A DNA stretch of 43,002 bases from Schlegelella_A sp035995885 (lineage in GTDB: Bacteria > Pseudomonadota > Gammaproteobacteria > Burkholderiales > Burkholderiaceae_C): positions 1 through 43,002 of the forward strand of contig DASYKC010000102.1 of the NCBI GenBank assembly GCA_035995885.1. Direction: 5' to 3'. Position numbers and translations under genes: made by a program. Each line of letters opens with the position of its first letter. Position 1 is the stretch's first letter. This document shows positions 9,312 to 17,662 of this stretch, in pieces. The notes beneath the pieces are model-generated. The model had not been told where the DNA came from. It worked only from the letters and a program-made list of their open reading frames with translations, and did no database searches.

Positions 9312-11225
9312 TCAGCCGCGTCCTCCGGCGCGATCGCCGCCGACGCGATCCGCGCCGTCGGTCCGCGGCAACGGCAGCGCGGCGAGGATGTCGAGCAGGT
9401 CGTCGGGATTGAGCGGCTTGAGCAGGTGCTTGTCGAAGCCGGCATCGGCCGCCGCCTGCTTGTCGGTCGCCTGGCCCCAGCCGGTGACGGCGATCAGCGT
9501 CAGCGCTGCCGTCGCCGCGTCGGCGCGCAGGCGGCGCGCGACTTCGTAGCCGTTCAGCCCGGGCATGCCGATGTCGAGGACGGCGACGTCGGGCAGCTGG
9601 CGCCGCACCGCGGCGAGCGCCGCCTCGCCGTCGTTGACGACGACGACACGGTGGCCGTGCATCTCGAGGATCGTCTGCAGGCTCTCGGCGAAGTCGACGT
9701 TGTCGTCGGCGAGGACGACGCGCACCGCGCCGCCGGCCGGCAGCGGCGCGAGCGCGGTCCGCGTCGTGGCGTCGGCCTGCGCCGGCGCGCGCGGCAGGCG
9801 GACGACGAAGGTCGAGCCGCGGCCGAGCCCTTCGCTCTTCGCCTCGATCGTGCCGCCGTGCAGCTGGACGAGCTGGCGCGCCAGCGTCAGGCCGATGCCG
9901 AGGCCGGCGTTGCCACGCTCGAGGCTCTTGTCGGCCTGTTCGAAGAGGTCGAAGATCCGGCCCTGCATCGTCGGCTCGATGCCGACGCCGCTGTCGCGCA
10001 CCGTCACCTCGACGCTGCCGTCGAGCGCGCGCGCCTCGACCTCGATCCGGCCTCCCGGCGGCGTGTAGCGGCAGGCGTTGTTGAGCAGGTTCGAGAAGAC
10101 CTGCAGCAGCCGCGCCGAGTCGCCGACCATCGGGCACGGCAGCGTCGGCAGACGGCTCGTCAGCTCGAGGCGGCGCGCCGTCGCGGCCGGCTCCGCGAGC
10201 TCGACGGCCGAGCGCAGGACCGCGACCAGGTCGACATTTTCGACCTGCAGCGACAGCTTGCCGGTGGCGACGCGCGAGACGTCGAGCAGGTCGTCGATCA
10301 GGCGCACCATGTGGCGCAGCTGGCGGTCGAGGATGCTGATCGCCTTGTCGCGCAAGACCGGGTCGAGGCTCGGGCGGCGCACGAGCGCGACCGCGTTGGT
10401 CATCGGCGCGAGCGGGTTGCGCAGCTCGTGGGCCAGGGTGGCGAGGAACTCGTCCTTCTTGCGGTCGACGACGCGCAGCTCGGCCTCGGCGTCCTGGCGC
10501 ACGAGCATCTCGCGCTCGAGCTCGCCGGTGCGGCTCTCGACCTCGGCGAGCATGCCGTTGAACGCCGCGACGAGGACGGCGATGTCGCGGTTCATCGATC
10601 CCGGCGCGCGCAGCGACCAGTCGCGCCCCTGCACGACCTCGTGCGCGACCTGCGTCATTCGCGCCAGCGGGTCGGTGACCGCGCGCTGCAGCCGGCCGAA
10701 GACGATGTAGGCGAGCGCCAGGCTGCCGGCGGTGACGGCGACGAGGATCGCGGCGTAGGTCGCGGCGCGCGTCCAGACGTCGTGCTCGGCCTGCAGGTAG
10801 ACGCTGCCGACGAGCTCGCCGTCGTGCTCGATCGGGTACGAGATCTCGAGCCTCGAGCCGACGAAGCGGCTGCCCTGCGCGAGCAGCTCGCGGTCGACGC
10901 GGGCCGGCGGCGCGGCGCCGCCGGCGGCGACGAAGCTCGCGAAGGGCAGGCCGTTGGCCTGGAAGATCGCCGCCGAGCGCACCCGCGGCTTGAGCTTCAG
11001 GAGGGCGAGGTTCTCCTGCGCCGCCTTGGGATCGTTGAAGACGATCGCCGCCTCGGTCGAGTGGGCGATCAGGTCGGCCTGGGTGCGCAGGTCGGCGACC
11101 CATGCGTCGCGAAACGAGATGAACTCGTAGACCAGCAGCGAGCCGGCGCTGAGCAGCAGCGCGGCCAATGTCGTCAGCATCGACACCCGCGTCATCTGGC
11201 CGCGCAAGGTGGTGGCGCGGCTCAT
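9312..11225 (-). CDS. Hybrid sensor histidine kinase with CHASE8-like periplasmic sensor
   Basis: This is a 637-residue membrane sensor kinase. Order of parts: first membrane helix (about 13-35), periplasmic CHASE8-like domain (about 36-150, with STEAAIVFNDPKAAQENL and a following SAAIFQANGLPFASFVA), second helix (about 155-177), HAMP (about 178-230), HisKA with phospho-acceptor H266 in LAHELRNPLAP, HATPase with N382/N383 and DSGVGI at 411-416, and a C-terminal receiver domain with phospho-acceptor D551 in VAVLDIGMPG and K603. The CHASE8 sensor is the type found in YfiN/TpbB diguanylate cyclases, which are held off by periplasmic YfiR. Here a YfiR-family gene is immediately upstream with a 4-base overlap. 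No separate response regulator gene is adjacent. Confidence 0.92.
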   Translation of the reverse strand: MSRATTLRGQMTRVSMLTTLAALLLSAGSLLVYEFISFRDAWVADLRTQADLIAHSTEAAIVFNDPKAAQENLALLKLKPRVRSAAIFQANGLPFASFVAAGGAAPPARVDRELLAQGSRFVGSRLEISYPIEHDGELVGSVYLQAEHDVWTRAATYAAILVAVTAGSLALAYIVFGRLQRAVTDPLARMTQVAHEVVQGRDWSLRAPGSMNRDIAVLVAAFNGMLAEVESRTGELEREMLVRQDAEAELRVVDRKKDEFLATLAHELRNPLAPMTNAVALVRRPSLDPVLRDKAISILDRQLRHMVRLIDDLLDVSRVATGKLSLQVENVDLVAVLRSAVELAEPAATARRLELTSRLPTLPCPMVGDSARLLQVFSNLLNNACRYTPPGGRIEVEARALDGSVEVTVRDSGVGIEPTMQGRIFDLFEQADKSLERGNAGLGIGLTLARQLVQLHGGTIEAKSEGLGRGSTFVVRLPRAPAQADATTRTALAPLPAGGAVRVVLADDNVDFAESLQTILEMHGHRVVVVNDGEAALAAVRRQLPDVAVLDIGMPGLNGYEVARRLRADAATAALTLIAVTGWGQATDKQAAADAGFDKHLLKPLNPDDLLDILAALPLPRTDGADRVGGDRAGGRG

Positions 11226-11794
11226 GGGCTCGCTCCGCTGACGCGCTCGGCGACCGCGAGCAGGCGCGAGCTGAGGCGCAGGCCGCCCTGCTCGGCGACC
11301 GCGGGTGCCGCCTCGAAGCGGACGCGCCTGTCGCTCTCGATGAAGTTGAGCGCGGCACCGGCGTCGATGCCGCGCGGCAGGTCGGTGACGGTGAGGACGG
11401 GCCGGCCCTTGTAGCCGGCGACGATGCCGGCGGCCGCCTCGACGCCGAGCTCGCGGCCGATGTAGACGACGTGGACGGCGCCGGCGGCCTCGCCGCGGGC
11501 AAGGCGACGGACCTCGACGGCGCGGCCCTGCACCGTCCGCCCCGCGACCAGCCGCGCGAGCTCCGAGTAGACGTTGTCGGCGCCGACGACGCCGACGACG
11601 AACGGCGCCGTCGAGTCGGCGAAGACCTTCGGCGGCCAGTCGACGTAGCCGGCGAACTTGTGCAGGTAGACGGCCTTGACCTGGTCGGCGGTCGGCGCGG
11701 CCGACGACTGCGGGTAGGCGCCCGGCCCGACCGCGGCGGCGGCCACCACGCCGGCGACGATGCACAGCCGGCGACAACGAAGAAGCGGGAACAT
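11222..11794 (-). CDS. YfiR-family periplasmic protein
   Basis: This is a small exported protein of 190 residues matching the YfiR/DUF4154 family. YfiR in Pseudomonas is a periplasmic repressor of the CHASE8 diguanylate cyclase YfiN (established). A signal peptide is visible at residues 1-29. Family signatures are VKAVYLHKFAGYVDWP after the cleavage region, FVVGVVGADNVYSEL, VHVVYIG, GRPVLTVTD, INFIES-like LNFIESDRRVRFE and a final LSSRLLAVAE. The start at 11794 was chosen because it opens the signal peptide; the frame extends further upstream without coding character. Its stop overlaps the kinase start (ATGA). The genetic coupling suggests it gates the kinase through that sensor (inference). 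Confidence 0.9.
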   Translation of the reverse strand: MFPLLRCRRLCIVAGVVAAAAVGPGAYPQSSAAPTADQVKAVYLHKFAGYVDWPPKVFADSTAPFVVGVVGADNVYSELARLVAGRTVQGRAVEVRRLARGEAAGAVHVVYIGRELGVEAAAGIVAGYKGRPVLTVTDLPRGIDAGAALNFIESDRRVRFEAAPAVAEQGGLRLSSRLLAVAERVSGASP

Positions 11795-11957
11795 CGCGGC
11801 GGGTTGCCCGGGCTCGGGAAGCCAGTGTAGACGGGGCGCAGGGCGCACCGGTGCGCCGAATCGCCGCGGCCTGCGGTGCCACGGCGCGGCGCCGCGGCCG
11901 GCACGCCGCGTGCAAGGATTCCCGCATGAACGCGCCTCGCCGCCGCAGCCGGCCGCC

Positions 11958-12842
11958 ATGAAACCGCTCGCGACGCACGGCCGGTTCGCCTATCGGCCGA
12001 TCCGCGGCCGGGCCCGCCACGACTGGCCCAACGGCACGCGCCTTGCGCTCTACATCGGCTTCAACGTCGAGCACTTCGCCTTCGGCGAGGGGCTCGGCGC
12101 GCGCCTCGTGCCGCCGGCAGCCGGCGTCGACGTCCTCAACTACGGCTGGCGCGAGTGGGGCAACCGGGTCGGCGCCTGGCGCTGCCTCGACCTCTTCGAG
12201 TCGCTCGGCGTGACCGTCGCCGCGATCGTCAACAGCGCGATCTGCGCCCACGCGCCGGCACTGATCGACGCCTTCGTCGCCCGCGGCGACGAGATCGTCG
12301 CGCACGGCCGCAGCAACGCCGAGGCGCAGGGCGGCCTGGCCGAGGACGACGAGCGCGCGCTGCTGCTCGACTGCCGCGCCGAGCTGCTGCGCGCGACCGG
12401 CAGCGCGCCGCTCGGATGGCTCTCGCCGTGGATCTCGGAGAGCGCGAGCACCTGCGACCTGCTCGTCGAGACCGGCTACCGCTACACGCTGAACTGGTGC
12501 CACGACGACCAGCCGACGCGGCTGGCGACGCGCGCCGGGCCGCTCTGGTCGATCCCGTATCCGCAGGAGACGAACGACATCCCGATGATCGTGGCGCGGC
12601 AGATGACCGGCACCGATTTCGCGACGATGCTCGTCGATCACTTCGACGAGATGCTCGAGCAGTCGCAGGACGCGCCGCTGGTCATGGGGATCGCGCTGCA
12701 TCCTTACCTCGTCGGCCAGCCGCATCGCCTCCGGCCGCTGCGCCGCGCCTTGCAGCACCTCGCCGCTTCGAAGGCGACGTGGTGGACGACGCCGGGCCGG
12801 ATCTGCGACGCGGTCGAGCTGATCGCGCCGCCGTCAGCGTAG
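11958..12842 (+). CDS. Polysaccharide deacetylase-family hydrolase, PuuE/allantoinase-like branch
   Basis: This is a 294-residue carbohydrate esterase 4-fold (NodB-type barrel) protein with no signal peptide. It belongs to the cytoplasmic branch that includes metal-independent allantoinase PuuE rather than to cell-wall deacetylases. Signs are ALYIGFNVEHFAFGEG near residue 33, EIVAHGRSNAEAQG near residue 113, LGWLSPWISES near residue 153, DDQPTRL and YPQETNDIP in the middle, and GIALHPYLVGQPHRLRPL near the end. Several NodB-like metal-ligand positions are replaced, as in the PuuE-like group. It runs tail-to-tail into the racemase-family gene, overlapping by nine bases. Together with that gene and the importer beyond it, a role on a ureide or cyclic amide is plausible (inference). 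Confidence 0.85.
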   Translation: MKPLATHGRFAYRPIRGRARHDWPNGTRLALYIGFNVEHFAFGEGLGARLVPPAAGVDVLNYGWREWGNRVGAWRCLDLFESLGVTVAAIVNSAICAHAPALIDAFVARGDEIVAHGRSNAEAQGGLAEDDERALLLDCRAELLRATGSAPLGWLSPWISESASTCDLLVETGYRYTLNWCHDDQPTRLATRAGPLWSIPYPQETNDIPMIVARQMTGTDFATMLVDHFDEMLEQSQDAPLVMGIALHPYLVGQPHRLRPLRRALQHLAASKATWWTTPGRICDAVELIAPPSA

Positions 12843-13496
12843 CGCAGCGAGAGCGGCGAGCGTGGCGACGGCGGCGCGCGCGGCGGCGTCGACGCTGTCG
12901 ACGAGCGGCACGGCGAGCGTCGGCGCGATCGCGTCGGCCATGCCGGCGAGTGTCGCGCCGCCGAGGACGACCGCGTCGGCGCTTCGTGCGGCGCGGGCGC
13001 ACGCGGCGCCGAGAAGGGCGATGGCGCGCTCCGGGTCGGCCGCGAGCTCGGCGCCGGTCGCGGCGACGATCTCGATGGTCGCGAGGCGATCGGCGAGGTC
13101 GAGGGCGCGCGCCAGCCGCTCCAGCATCGGCCCCCAGGCGGCGCCGCCGGTGACGATCGCGAAGCGCCCGTGCGTCGCCGCTTCGCGCATCGCCGCTTCG
13201 GCCAGGCCGATCACCGGCAGCGCGAGCGCTTCGCGCAGCGCGAAGACGCCGGGGTCGCCGAAGCAGCCGACGACGATCGCGTCGGGCCGGCCGTGCGCGT
13301 CGGCGTGGGCGCTGCAGGCGTCGAGCGCGGCGTGCGCGGCGACGACGCAGCTCGCCTCGCTGGCGATGTAGGCGGCGCCGAAGCGCGCCGTGATCGCCTC
13401 GACCTCGGCGGCCGCGCCGACGGCAGCGCCGATGCGGCGCCCGAGCAGCTCGCTGACCGCGACGGTCGTGTTCGGATTGACGACGAGCAGCTTCAT
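12834..13496 (-). CDS. Asp/Glu/hydantoin racemase-family protein, one canonical Cys missing
   Basis: This is a 220-residue protein of the Asp/Glu racemase superfamily, hydantoin/allantoin racemase branch. The N-terminal LLVVNPNTT and the first catalytic Cys in VVGCFGDPG (C78) are present. The second catalytic Cys, usually in a V-V-L-G-C-A/G-G-M motif, is replaced by Gly: VVLGG (G180) followed by ATLAGMAD. True two-base racemases use both cysteines, so this enzyme may be a single-Cys decarboxylase, isomerase or lyase, or belong to a subgroup with other chemistry. It is the last gene of the Pot-like transporter operon, with its ATG overlapping the permease stop by four bases. Confidence 0.87.
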   Translation of the reverse strand: MKLLVVNPNTTVAVSELLGRRIGAAVGAAAEVEAITARFGAAYIASEASCVVAAHAALDACSAHADAHGRPDAIVVGCFGDPGVFALREALALPVIGLAEAAMREAATHGRFAIVTGGAAWGPMLERLARALDLADRLATIEIVAATGAELAADPERAIALLGAACARAARSADAVVLGGATLAGMADAIAPTLAVPLVDSVDAAARAAVATLAALAALR

Positions 13497-14404
13497 GCGC
13501 CCGCTGCGCCGCGCCGTCGCCTGCCGGCACGGCTGGCGCGCAGCCAGGCGACGCTCGCCAGCGCGACGCCGATGACGACGAGCGAGACCGCGGTCGTCAG
13601 CGTGCCGAGCGCATAGATCGCCGGGTCGGTCACCGTCGTCGTCAGGCCCTGCAATTCGAGCGGCAGCGTGTTCAGGTCGCCGATCGCCTGCGACGAGCGC
13701 GCGATCTCGTCCCAGCTGAGGGTGAAGCCGAACATGCCGATGCCGATGACCGACGGCAGGACGAGCGGCAGGACGACATGGCGAAAGCACTGCCACGGCG
13801 TCGCGCCCTGGTCGCGCGCCGCTTCCTCGTAGGCCGGGTTGAAGCGGTTGAAGACCGCGAACATGATGAGCAGGCCGAACGGCAGCGTCCAGGTCAGGTG
13901 CGCGCCGAGCCCCGAGGTGAACAGGCCGAGCGAGGTGGTGTAGCCCTCGAGCGCGTCGGTCGCGCCGATCGCCTCGAGCAGTGCCTTGACGCCGGCGTCG
14001 ATCAGGCGGAACTGCAGGCCGATGCCGAGCGAGACGATAATCGACGGCATGATCAGGCTCGCCACCGTCACGTAGAAGAGCAGGTTCGCGCCGACCAGCT
14101 TCTTGCGAAAGGCGAGGCCGGCCGAGAGCGAGAGCAGCACGGTGAGCACCATCACCGCGGCGCCGAGCGCGAACGAGCGGCGCAGCGCCGCGCCGATGTC
14201 GACGACGCCGAGCCCCTGCCAGAGCCGCTGGTACCAGTGCAGCGAGAGGCCGCGCATCGGAAACGTCAGGCCGCCGTCGGCGCCCTGGAAGCTGAGCACG
14301 AAGATCGTCAGCACCGGGCCGTAGAGGAAGAGGACGAACAGCGCGAAGACGATCGCCAGCGGCCAGAAGCCCTTCTTGCGCGGCTCGGATCGCGGCGAGC
14401 TCAT
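13493..14404 (-). CDS. ABC transporter permease, PotC-like
   Basis: This is an inner-membrane permease subunit of a spermidine/putrescine-type importer, 303 residues with about six hydrophobic helices after a short basic N-terminus (RKKG). The cytoplasmic EAA coupling loop is visible as EEAARDQGATPWQCFRHVVL near residue 206. The PotC-like features are VTVASLIMPSIIVSLGIGLQF in the middle and FTLSWDEIARSS near residue 246. The start lies 13 bases after the stop of the PotB-like gene. The substrate class of such systems ranges over polyamines, opines, amino acids and phosphonates, so 'spermidine' is not implied. Confidence 0.9.
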   Translation of the reverse strand: MSSPRSEPRKKGFWPLAIVFALFVLFLYGPVLTIFVLSFQGADGGLTFPMRGLSLHWYQRLWQGLGVVDIGAALRRSFALGAAVMVLTVLLSLSAGLAFRKKLVGANLLFYVTVASLIMPSIIVSLGIGLQFRLIDAGVKALLEAIGATDALEGYTTSLGLFTSGLGAHLTWTLPFGLLIMFAVFNRFNPAYEEAARDQGATPWQCFRHVVLPLVLPSVIGIGMFGFTLSWDEIARSSQAIGDLNTLPLELQGLTTTVTDPAIYALGTLTTAVSLVVIGVALASVAWLRASRAGRRRRGAAGA

Positions 14405-14417
14405 CGCGTTCCCAACC

Positions 14418-15308
14418 TCAGAGCTCGCGGCGCAGGTCGACGAGCCGGTTCAGCGCGACGATGATCATCAGCACGACGGCGAGCAGGACGACGGCGTTGG
14501 CGGCGGCGAGCGGGAACTGCAGGTACGAGGTCTGCACCTGGATGATCTTGCCGACCGAGGCGATCTGCTGGCCGCCCATCACGCCGACGGTGACGAAGTC
14601 GCCCATGACGATGGTGATGACGAAGATCGAGCCGATCAGGATGCCGGTTCGCGACAGCGGCACGACGACGTTCCAGAGCGTCTGCCAGCCGCTCGCGCCG
14701 GCGTCGTCGGCAGCTTCCAGGAGGGCGCGGTCTATCCGCATCATCGAGTTGAAGATCGGCACCAGCATGAACATCGTGTAGAGGTGGACGAAGGTGAGGA
14801 CGACCGAGAAATCGGAGAAGAGCAGCCAGTCGACGGGCTGGTCGACGAGGCCAACGCCCATGAGCCCCTGGTTGACGAGGCCGTTCCGGCCGAGGAGCGG
14901 CAGCCACGAGACCATGCGGATCACGTTCGAGGTCCAGAACGGGATCGTGCAGACGACGAAGAGCAGCGTCTGCGCCGCCGCCGAGCGGATGTGGAAGGCG
15001 AGGAAGTAGGCGATCGTGAAGCCGAGGACGAGGGTGATCGCCCAGGTCGCGAATGAGAAGCGCAGCGTCGACCAGTAGGTCTTCAGCGTCACGCACGGCT
15101 CGGCGAGGTTGGCGCAGCCGGCGAAGATCGTCGCGTAGTTGGCGAAGGTGAAGCCGGGCTTCAGCTCGTAGTCGCTCGTCGGCCACAGGCTCACGGCGCC
15201 GACGAGGACGAGCGGCGCGACGAAGAAGAACACGAACACCGCCGCGAACGGCAGCGCCTGCAGCCAGGCCGGCGGGCCGCTGCCCTGGCGGCGCGTTGCG
15301 GCCGTCAT
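14418..15308 (-). CDS. ABC transporter permease, PotB-like
   Basis: This is the partner permease of the Pot-type importer, 296 residues. It has an N-terminal helix (PFAAVFVFFFVAPLVLVGAVS), a periplasmic loop containing YELKPGFTFANY, and the EAA coupling loop LEAADDAGASGWQTLWNVVV near residue 190. The start at 15308 places the first membrane helix about 18 residues in; the frame extends upstream but that part is Arg/Ser-rich shadow sequence overlapping the binding-protein gene. It lies 16 bases after the binding-protein stop. Its coexistence with PotA-, PotC- and binding-protein genes makes the importer complete. Confidence 0.9.
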   Translation of the reverse strand: MTAATRRQGSGPPAWLQALPFAAVFVFFFVAPLVLVGAVSLWPTSDYELKPGFTFANYATIFAGCANLAEPCVTLKTYWSTLRFSFATWAITLVLGFTIAYFLAFHIRSAAAQTLLFVVCTIPFWTSNVIRMVSWLPLLGRNGLVNQGLMGVGLVDQPVDWLLFSDFSVVLTFVHLYTMFMLVPIFNSMMRIDRALLEAADDAGASGWQTLWNVVVPLSRTGILIGSIFVITIVMGDFVTVGVMGGQQIASVGKIIQVQTSYLQFPLAAANAVVLLAVVLMIIVALNRLVDLRREL

Positions 15309-15324
15309 CGCGGATCGAGGCGGC

Positions 15325-16575
15325 TCAGGCGGCGACGAACTCGTTCCACTTCTGGACCATGTACGTGTTCTCGTCCATGAGCGCGTTCCAGCAGGCGATG
15401 CCGCCCATGCGCTGCTCGTACGAGCCACCGTCGCGCGTGCTGCCGGCCTTGGCGAGCAGGTCGCCGCCTGGCGACTTGATGTCCTGCGACGCCGGCTTGC
15501 CTTCCATCCAGTACGCCCACTCGTACGGCTCCATCTTCGCCTTCGCGGTCTCGAGCACGGCGCTGTAGTAGCCCTGGCGATTGAGGTAGGCGCCGGCCCA
15601 GCCGTCGAGGAACCAGTTGATGAAGACGTAGGCGGCGTCGAGCTTCTTGCCCGAGAGCGTCGCCGGCAGGCCGAAGCCCGCGGCCCAGGCGCGGTAGCCC
15701 TCCTTGAGCGGCTGGAACGTGCACGGGATGCCCTTGACGCGAACCGCGGTGACGGCCGGCGACCACATCGACTGGATCACGACCTCGCCCGAGGCCATCA
15801 GGTTGACGCTCTCGTTGAAGTCCTTCCAGAGCGAGCGGAACTGGCCCGCCTTCTTGGCCTCGATCAGCGCCTTGATCGTCAGGTCGATCTCGGGCTTGGT
15901 CATGTTGCCCTTGTCGGGGTACTTGTAGAGGCCCTTGGCCTCGACCACCATCGCCGCGTCCATGATGCCGATCGACGGGATGTTGAGGATCGCCGCCTTG
16001 CCCTTGAACTCGGGGTTGAGGAGCTCGGCCCACGAGGTGATCGGCCGCTTGATGAGGTCGGGCCGGATGCCCAGCGTGTCGGCGTTGTAGACGGTCGGGA
16101 TGAGCGACATCCACTGCGTCGGCGCCTTCGCGAACGCCTTCGATTTCTCGCCTTCGAGGAAGATCACCTTCTTCGGCGCCGTGCCCTGGTCGCCGACCGT
16201 CTTGCCCGCGACCGTGCCGGTCGTGAAGAGCGTCGTGATCTTGTCGGCGTTCTTGATCTTCTTGGTGTCGATGCCCTTGAGGTTGCCGGTCGGCACGATC
16301 TTCTTCAGCGAGAAGTACTCGGTGTCGAGCAGGTCGAAGCTGTTCGGCGAGGTGACGGCGCGCTTGGTCACCTCGTCGGTGTTGACGGCGACGTACTGGA
16401 TGTCGATGCCGCTGTCGGCCTTGAACTTCTCGGCGATCGCCTTGTCCTGGTTGACGGCCGTGCCGAGGTAGCGCAGGACGACCTTCTCCTGCGCGTGGAT
16501 CGCCGGGAAGACGCCGGTGGCGAGGATGCCGGCGGTGCCCTTGAGCAGGGTGCGGCGCGAGTCGTCGTGGGTCAT
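15325..16575 (-). CDS. Tat-exported ABC transporter substrate-binding protein, PotD-like
   Basis: This is the periplasmic binding subunit of the Pot-type importer, 416 residues. The N-terminus carries a twin-arginine signal, S6-R7-R8-T-L-L-K, then a hydrophobic stretch ending in AIHA before QEKVV, so it is probably exported folded. The mature part is a type-2 binding protein (SBP_bac_6/8 type): VVLRYLGTAV at the start, PTVYNADTLGIRPD near residue 165, SWAELLNPEFKGKAAIL near residue 181, and YVFINWFLDGWAGAYLNRQGYY near residue 320. A strong ribosome site (AGAGGAG at 16582-16588, minus strand) fits high expression of the binding protein. The ligand is unknown. Confidence 0.9.
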   Translation of the reverse strand: MTHDDSRRTLLKGTAGILATGVFPAIHAQEKVVLRYLGTAVNQDKAIAEKFKADSGIDIQYVAVNTDEVTKRAVTSPNSFDLLDTEYFSLKKIVPTGNLKGIDTKKIKNADKITTLFTTGTVAGKTVGDQGTAPKKVIFLEGEKSKAFAKAPTQWMSLIPTVYNADTLGIRPDLIKRPITSWAELLNPEFKGKAAILNIPSIGIMDAAMVVEAKGLYKYPDKGNMTKPEIDLTIKALIEAKKAGQFRSLWKDFNESVNLMASGEVVIQSMWSPAVTAVRVKGIPCTFQPLKEGYRAWAAGFGLPATLSGKKLDAAYVFINWFLDGWAGAYLNRQGYYSAVLETAKAKMEPYEWAYWMEGKPASQDIKSPGGDLLAKAGSTRDGGSYEQRMGGIACWNALMDENTYMVQKWNEFVAA

Positions 16576-16581
16576 GGTGTT

Positions 16582-16588
16582 CTCCTCT
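16582..16588 (-). promoter_or_regulatory. Strong ribosome binding site of the PotD-like gene
   Basis: AGAGGAG on the minus strand, six bases before the ATG at 16575. It is among the best Shine-Dalgarno matches in the window and supports that start. It fits the usual excess of binding protein over membrane subunits. Confidence 0.6.
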
Positions 16589-16618
16589 GTGAAATCGTGC
16601 GGGGTGCGGAGCTCGGCC

Positions 16619-17611
16619 TCAGGCGGCGAGCGGGTGGATGTCGTTGCCGGCCCAGTGCGCCGACGCGCTCTCGCCGGGCTGCCAGGGCGCCGCGTCGAAC
16701 GTCGCCTCGGGCAGGACGGCGATCAGCTCCGGCACCGCGTCGCTCGCCAGCGCGACGACGACGTGCGTGCCCTGGTACTCGACGCCGCGCACGGTCGCGG
16801 CGATGACGTTGTCGGCGGCGGGCAGCGCCGCGCGGCTGAGCTGCGTCTTGTCGGCGCGCACGGCGACCGCGCCGCCGGCGCGCGGGATGACGTTGTGGCC
16901 GCCGATGAAGCGCGCCACGAACTCGGTGCGCGGCGCGTTGAAGACCTCGTGCGGCGAGCCCTGCTGCTCGATCCGGCCGGCGTTCATGACCACGACCAGG
17001 TCGGCGAGCGCCATCGCCTCTTCCTGCGAGTGGGTGACGTGGACGAAGGTCATCGACAGCTTCTTCTGCCACTCCTTCAGCTCGGCGCGCATGCGCACGC
17101 GCAGGAACGGGTCGAGCGCCGACAGCGGCTCGTCGAGGAGCAGCAGCTTGGGCTCGTTGATGAGGGCGCGGGCGAGGGCGACGCGCTGCTGCTGGCCGCC
17201 CGAGAGCTCGGCGGGCTTCCGCGCCGCCAGCGCGGCTAGCGAGACGCGCTCGAGCAGCGCCATCGCGCGCGCATGACGCTCGGCCTTGGCGACGCCGCGC
17301 ATCTTGAGGCTGAAGGCGACGTTGTCGAGCGCGCTCAGGTGCGGGAAGAGCGCATAGCTCTGGAACATCATCGCCGTGCCGCGCTCGGCGGCGGGCAGGT
17401 CGGTGATGTTGCGCGGGCCGAGCAGGACGTCGCCGGCGCTCACCGCCTCGTGGCCGGCGACCATGCGCAGCGTCGTCGTCTTGCCGCAGCCCGACGGGCC
17501 GAGCAGGCAGCAGTAGCGGCCGCCCTCGATCTTCAGGTCGATGCGGTCGACGGCCGTGGTGGCGCCGTACTGCTTGACGAGATGGACGAGTTCGAGGTCG
17601 GGGCTGCTCAT
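16619..17611 (-). CDS. ABC transporter ATP-binding protein, PotA-like
   Basis: This is the ATPase of the Pot-type importer and the first gene of the five-gene minus-strand operon. It has 330 residues. Motifs are a Walker A GPSGCGKTTTLRMVAG near residue 36, a Q-loop MMFQSYALFPHLSALDNVAF, a signature LSGGQQQRVALARALI near residue 138, a Walker B LLLLDEPLSALDP and the switch His in FVHVTHSQEEA. A C-terminal TOBE domain follows (about residues 245-330). The start at 17611 (MSSPDLELVHL) was chosen because the upstream extension is Arg-rich non-coding-like sequence. A 43-base gap separates it from the binding-protein gene. Confidence 0.92.
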   Translation of the reverse strand: MSSPDLELVHLVKQYGATTAVDRIDLKIEGGRYCCLLGPSGCGKTTTLRMVAGHEAVSAGDVLLGPRNITDLPAAERGTAMMFQSYALFPHLSALDNVAFSLKMRGVAKAERHARAMALLERVSLAALAARKPAELSGGQQQRVALARALINEPKLLLLDEPLSALDPFLRVRMRAELKEWQKKLSMTFVHVTHSQEEAMALADLVVVMNAGRIEQQGSPHEVFNAPRTEFVARFIGGHNVIPRAGGAVAVRADKTQLSRAALPAADNVIAATVRGVEYQGTHVVVALASDAVPELIAVLPEATFDAAPWQPGESASAHWAGNDIHPLAA

Positions 17612-17662
17612 GTCGGGCCAGGGAGCGGCAGACTGCAACGGCCGTGCCAAGACGGGCCGCCG

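Noticed and set aside
7375..11904. A 1509-codon minus-strand open frame overlapping the amidohydrolase and kinase genes
   Set aside because: Same strand but a different frame from the real genes. The product is an Arg/Pro/Ala-rich string without recognisable motifs.
12834..12842. Possible frameshift or mis-called end where the deacetylase and racemase-family genes meet
   Set aside because: Both stops are clean and both proteins have full family length. A nine-base tail overlap of convergent genes is normal in so compact a genome.
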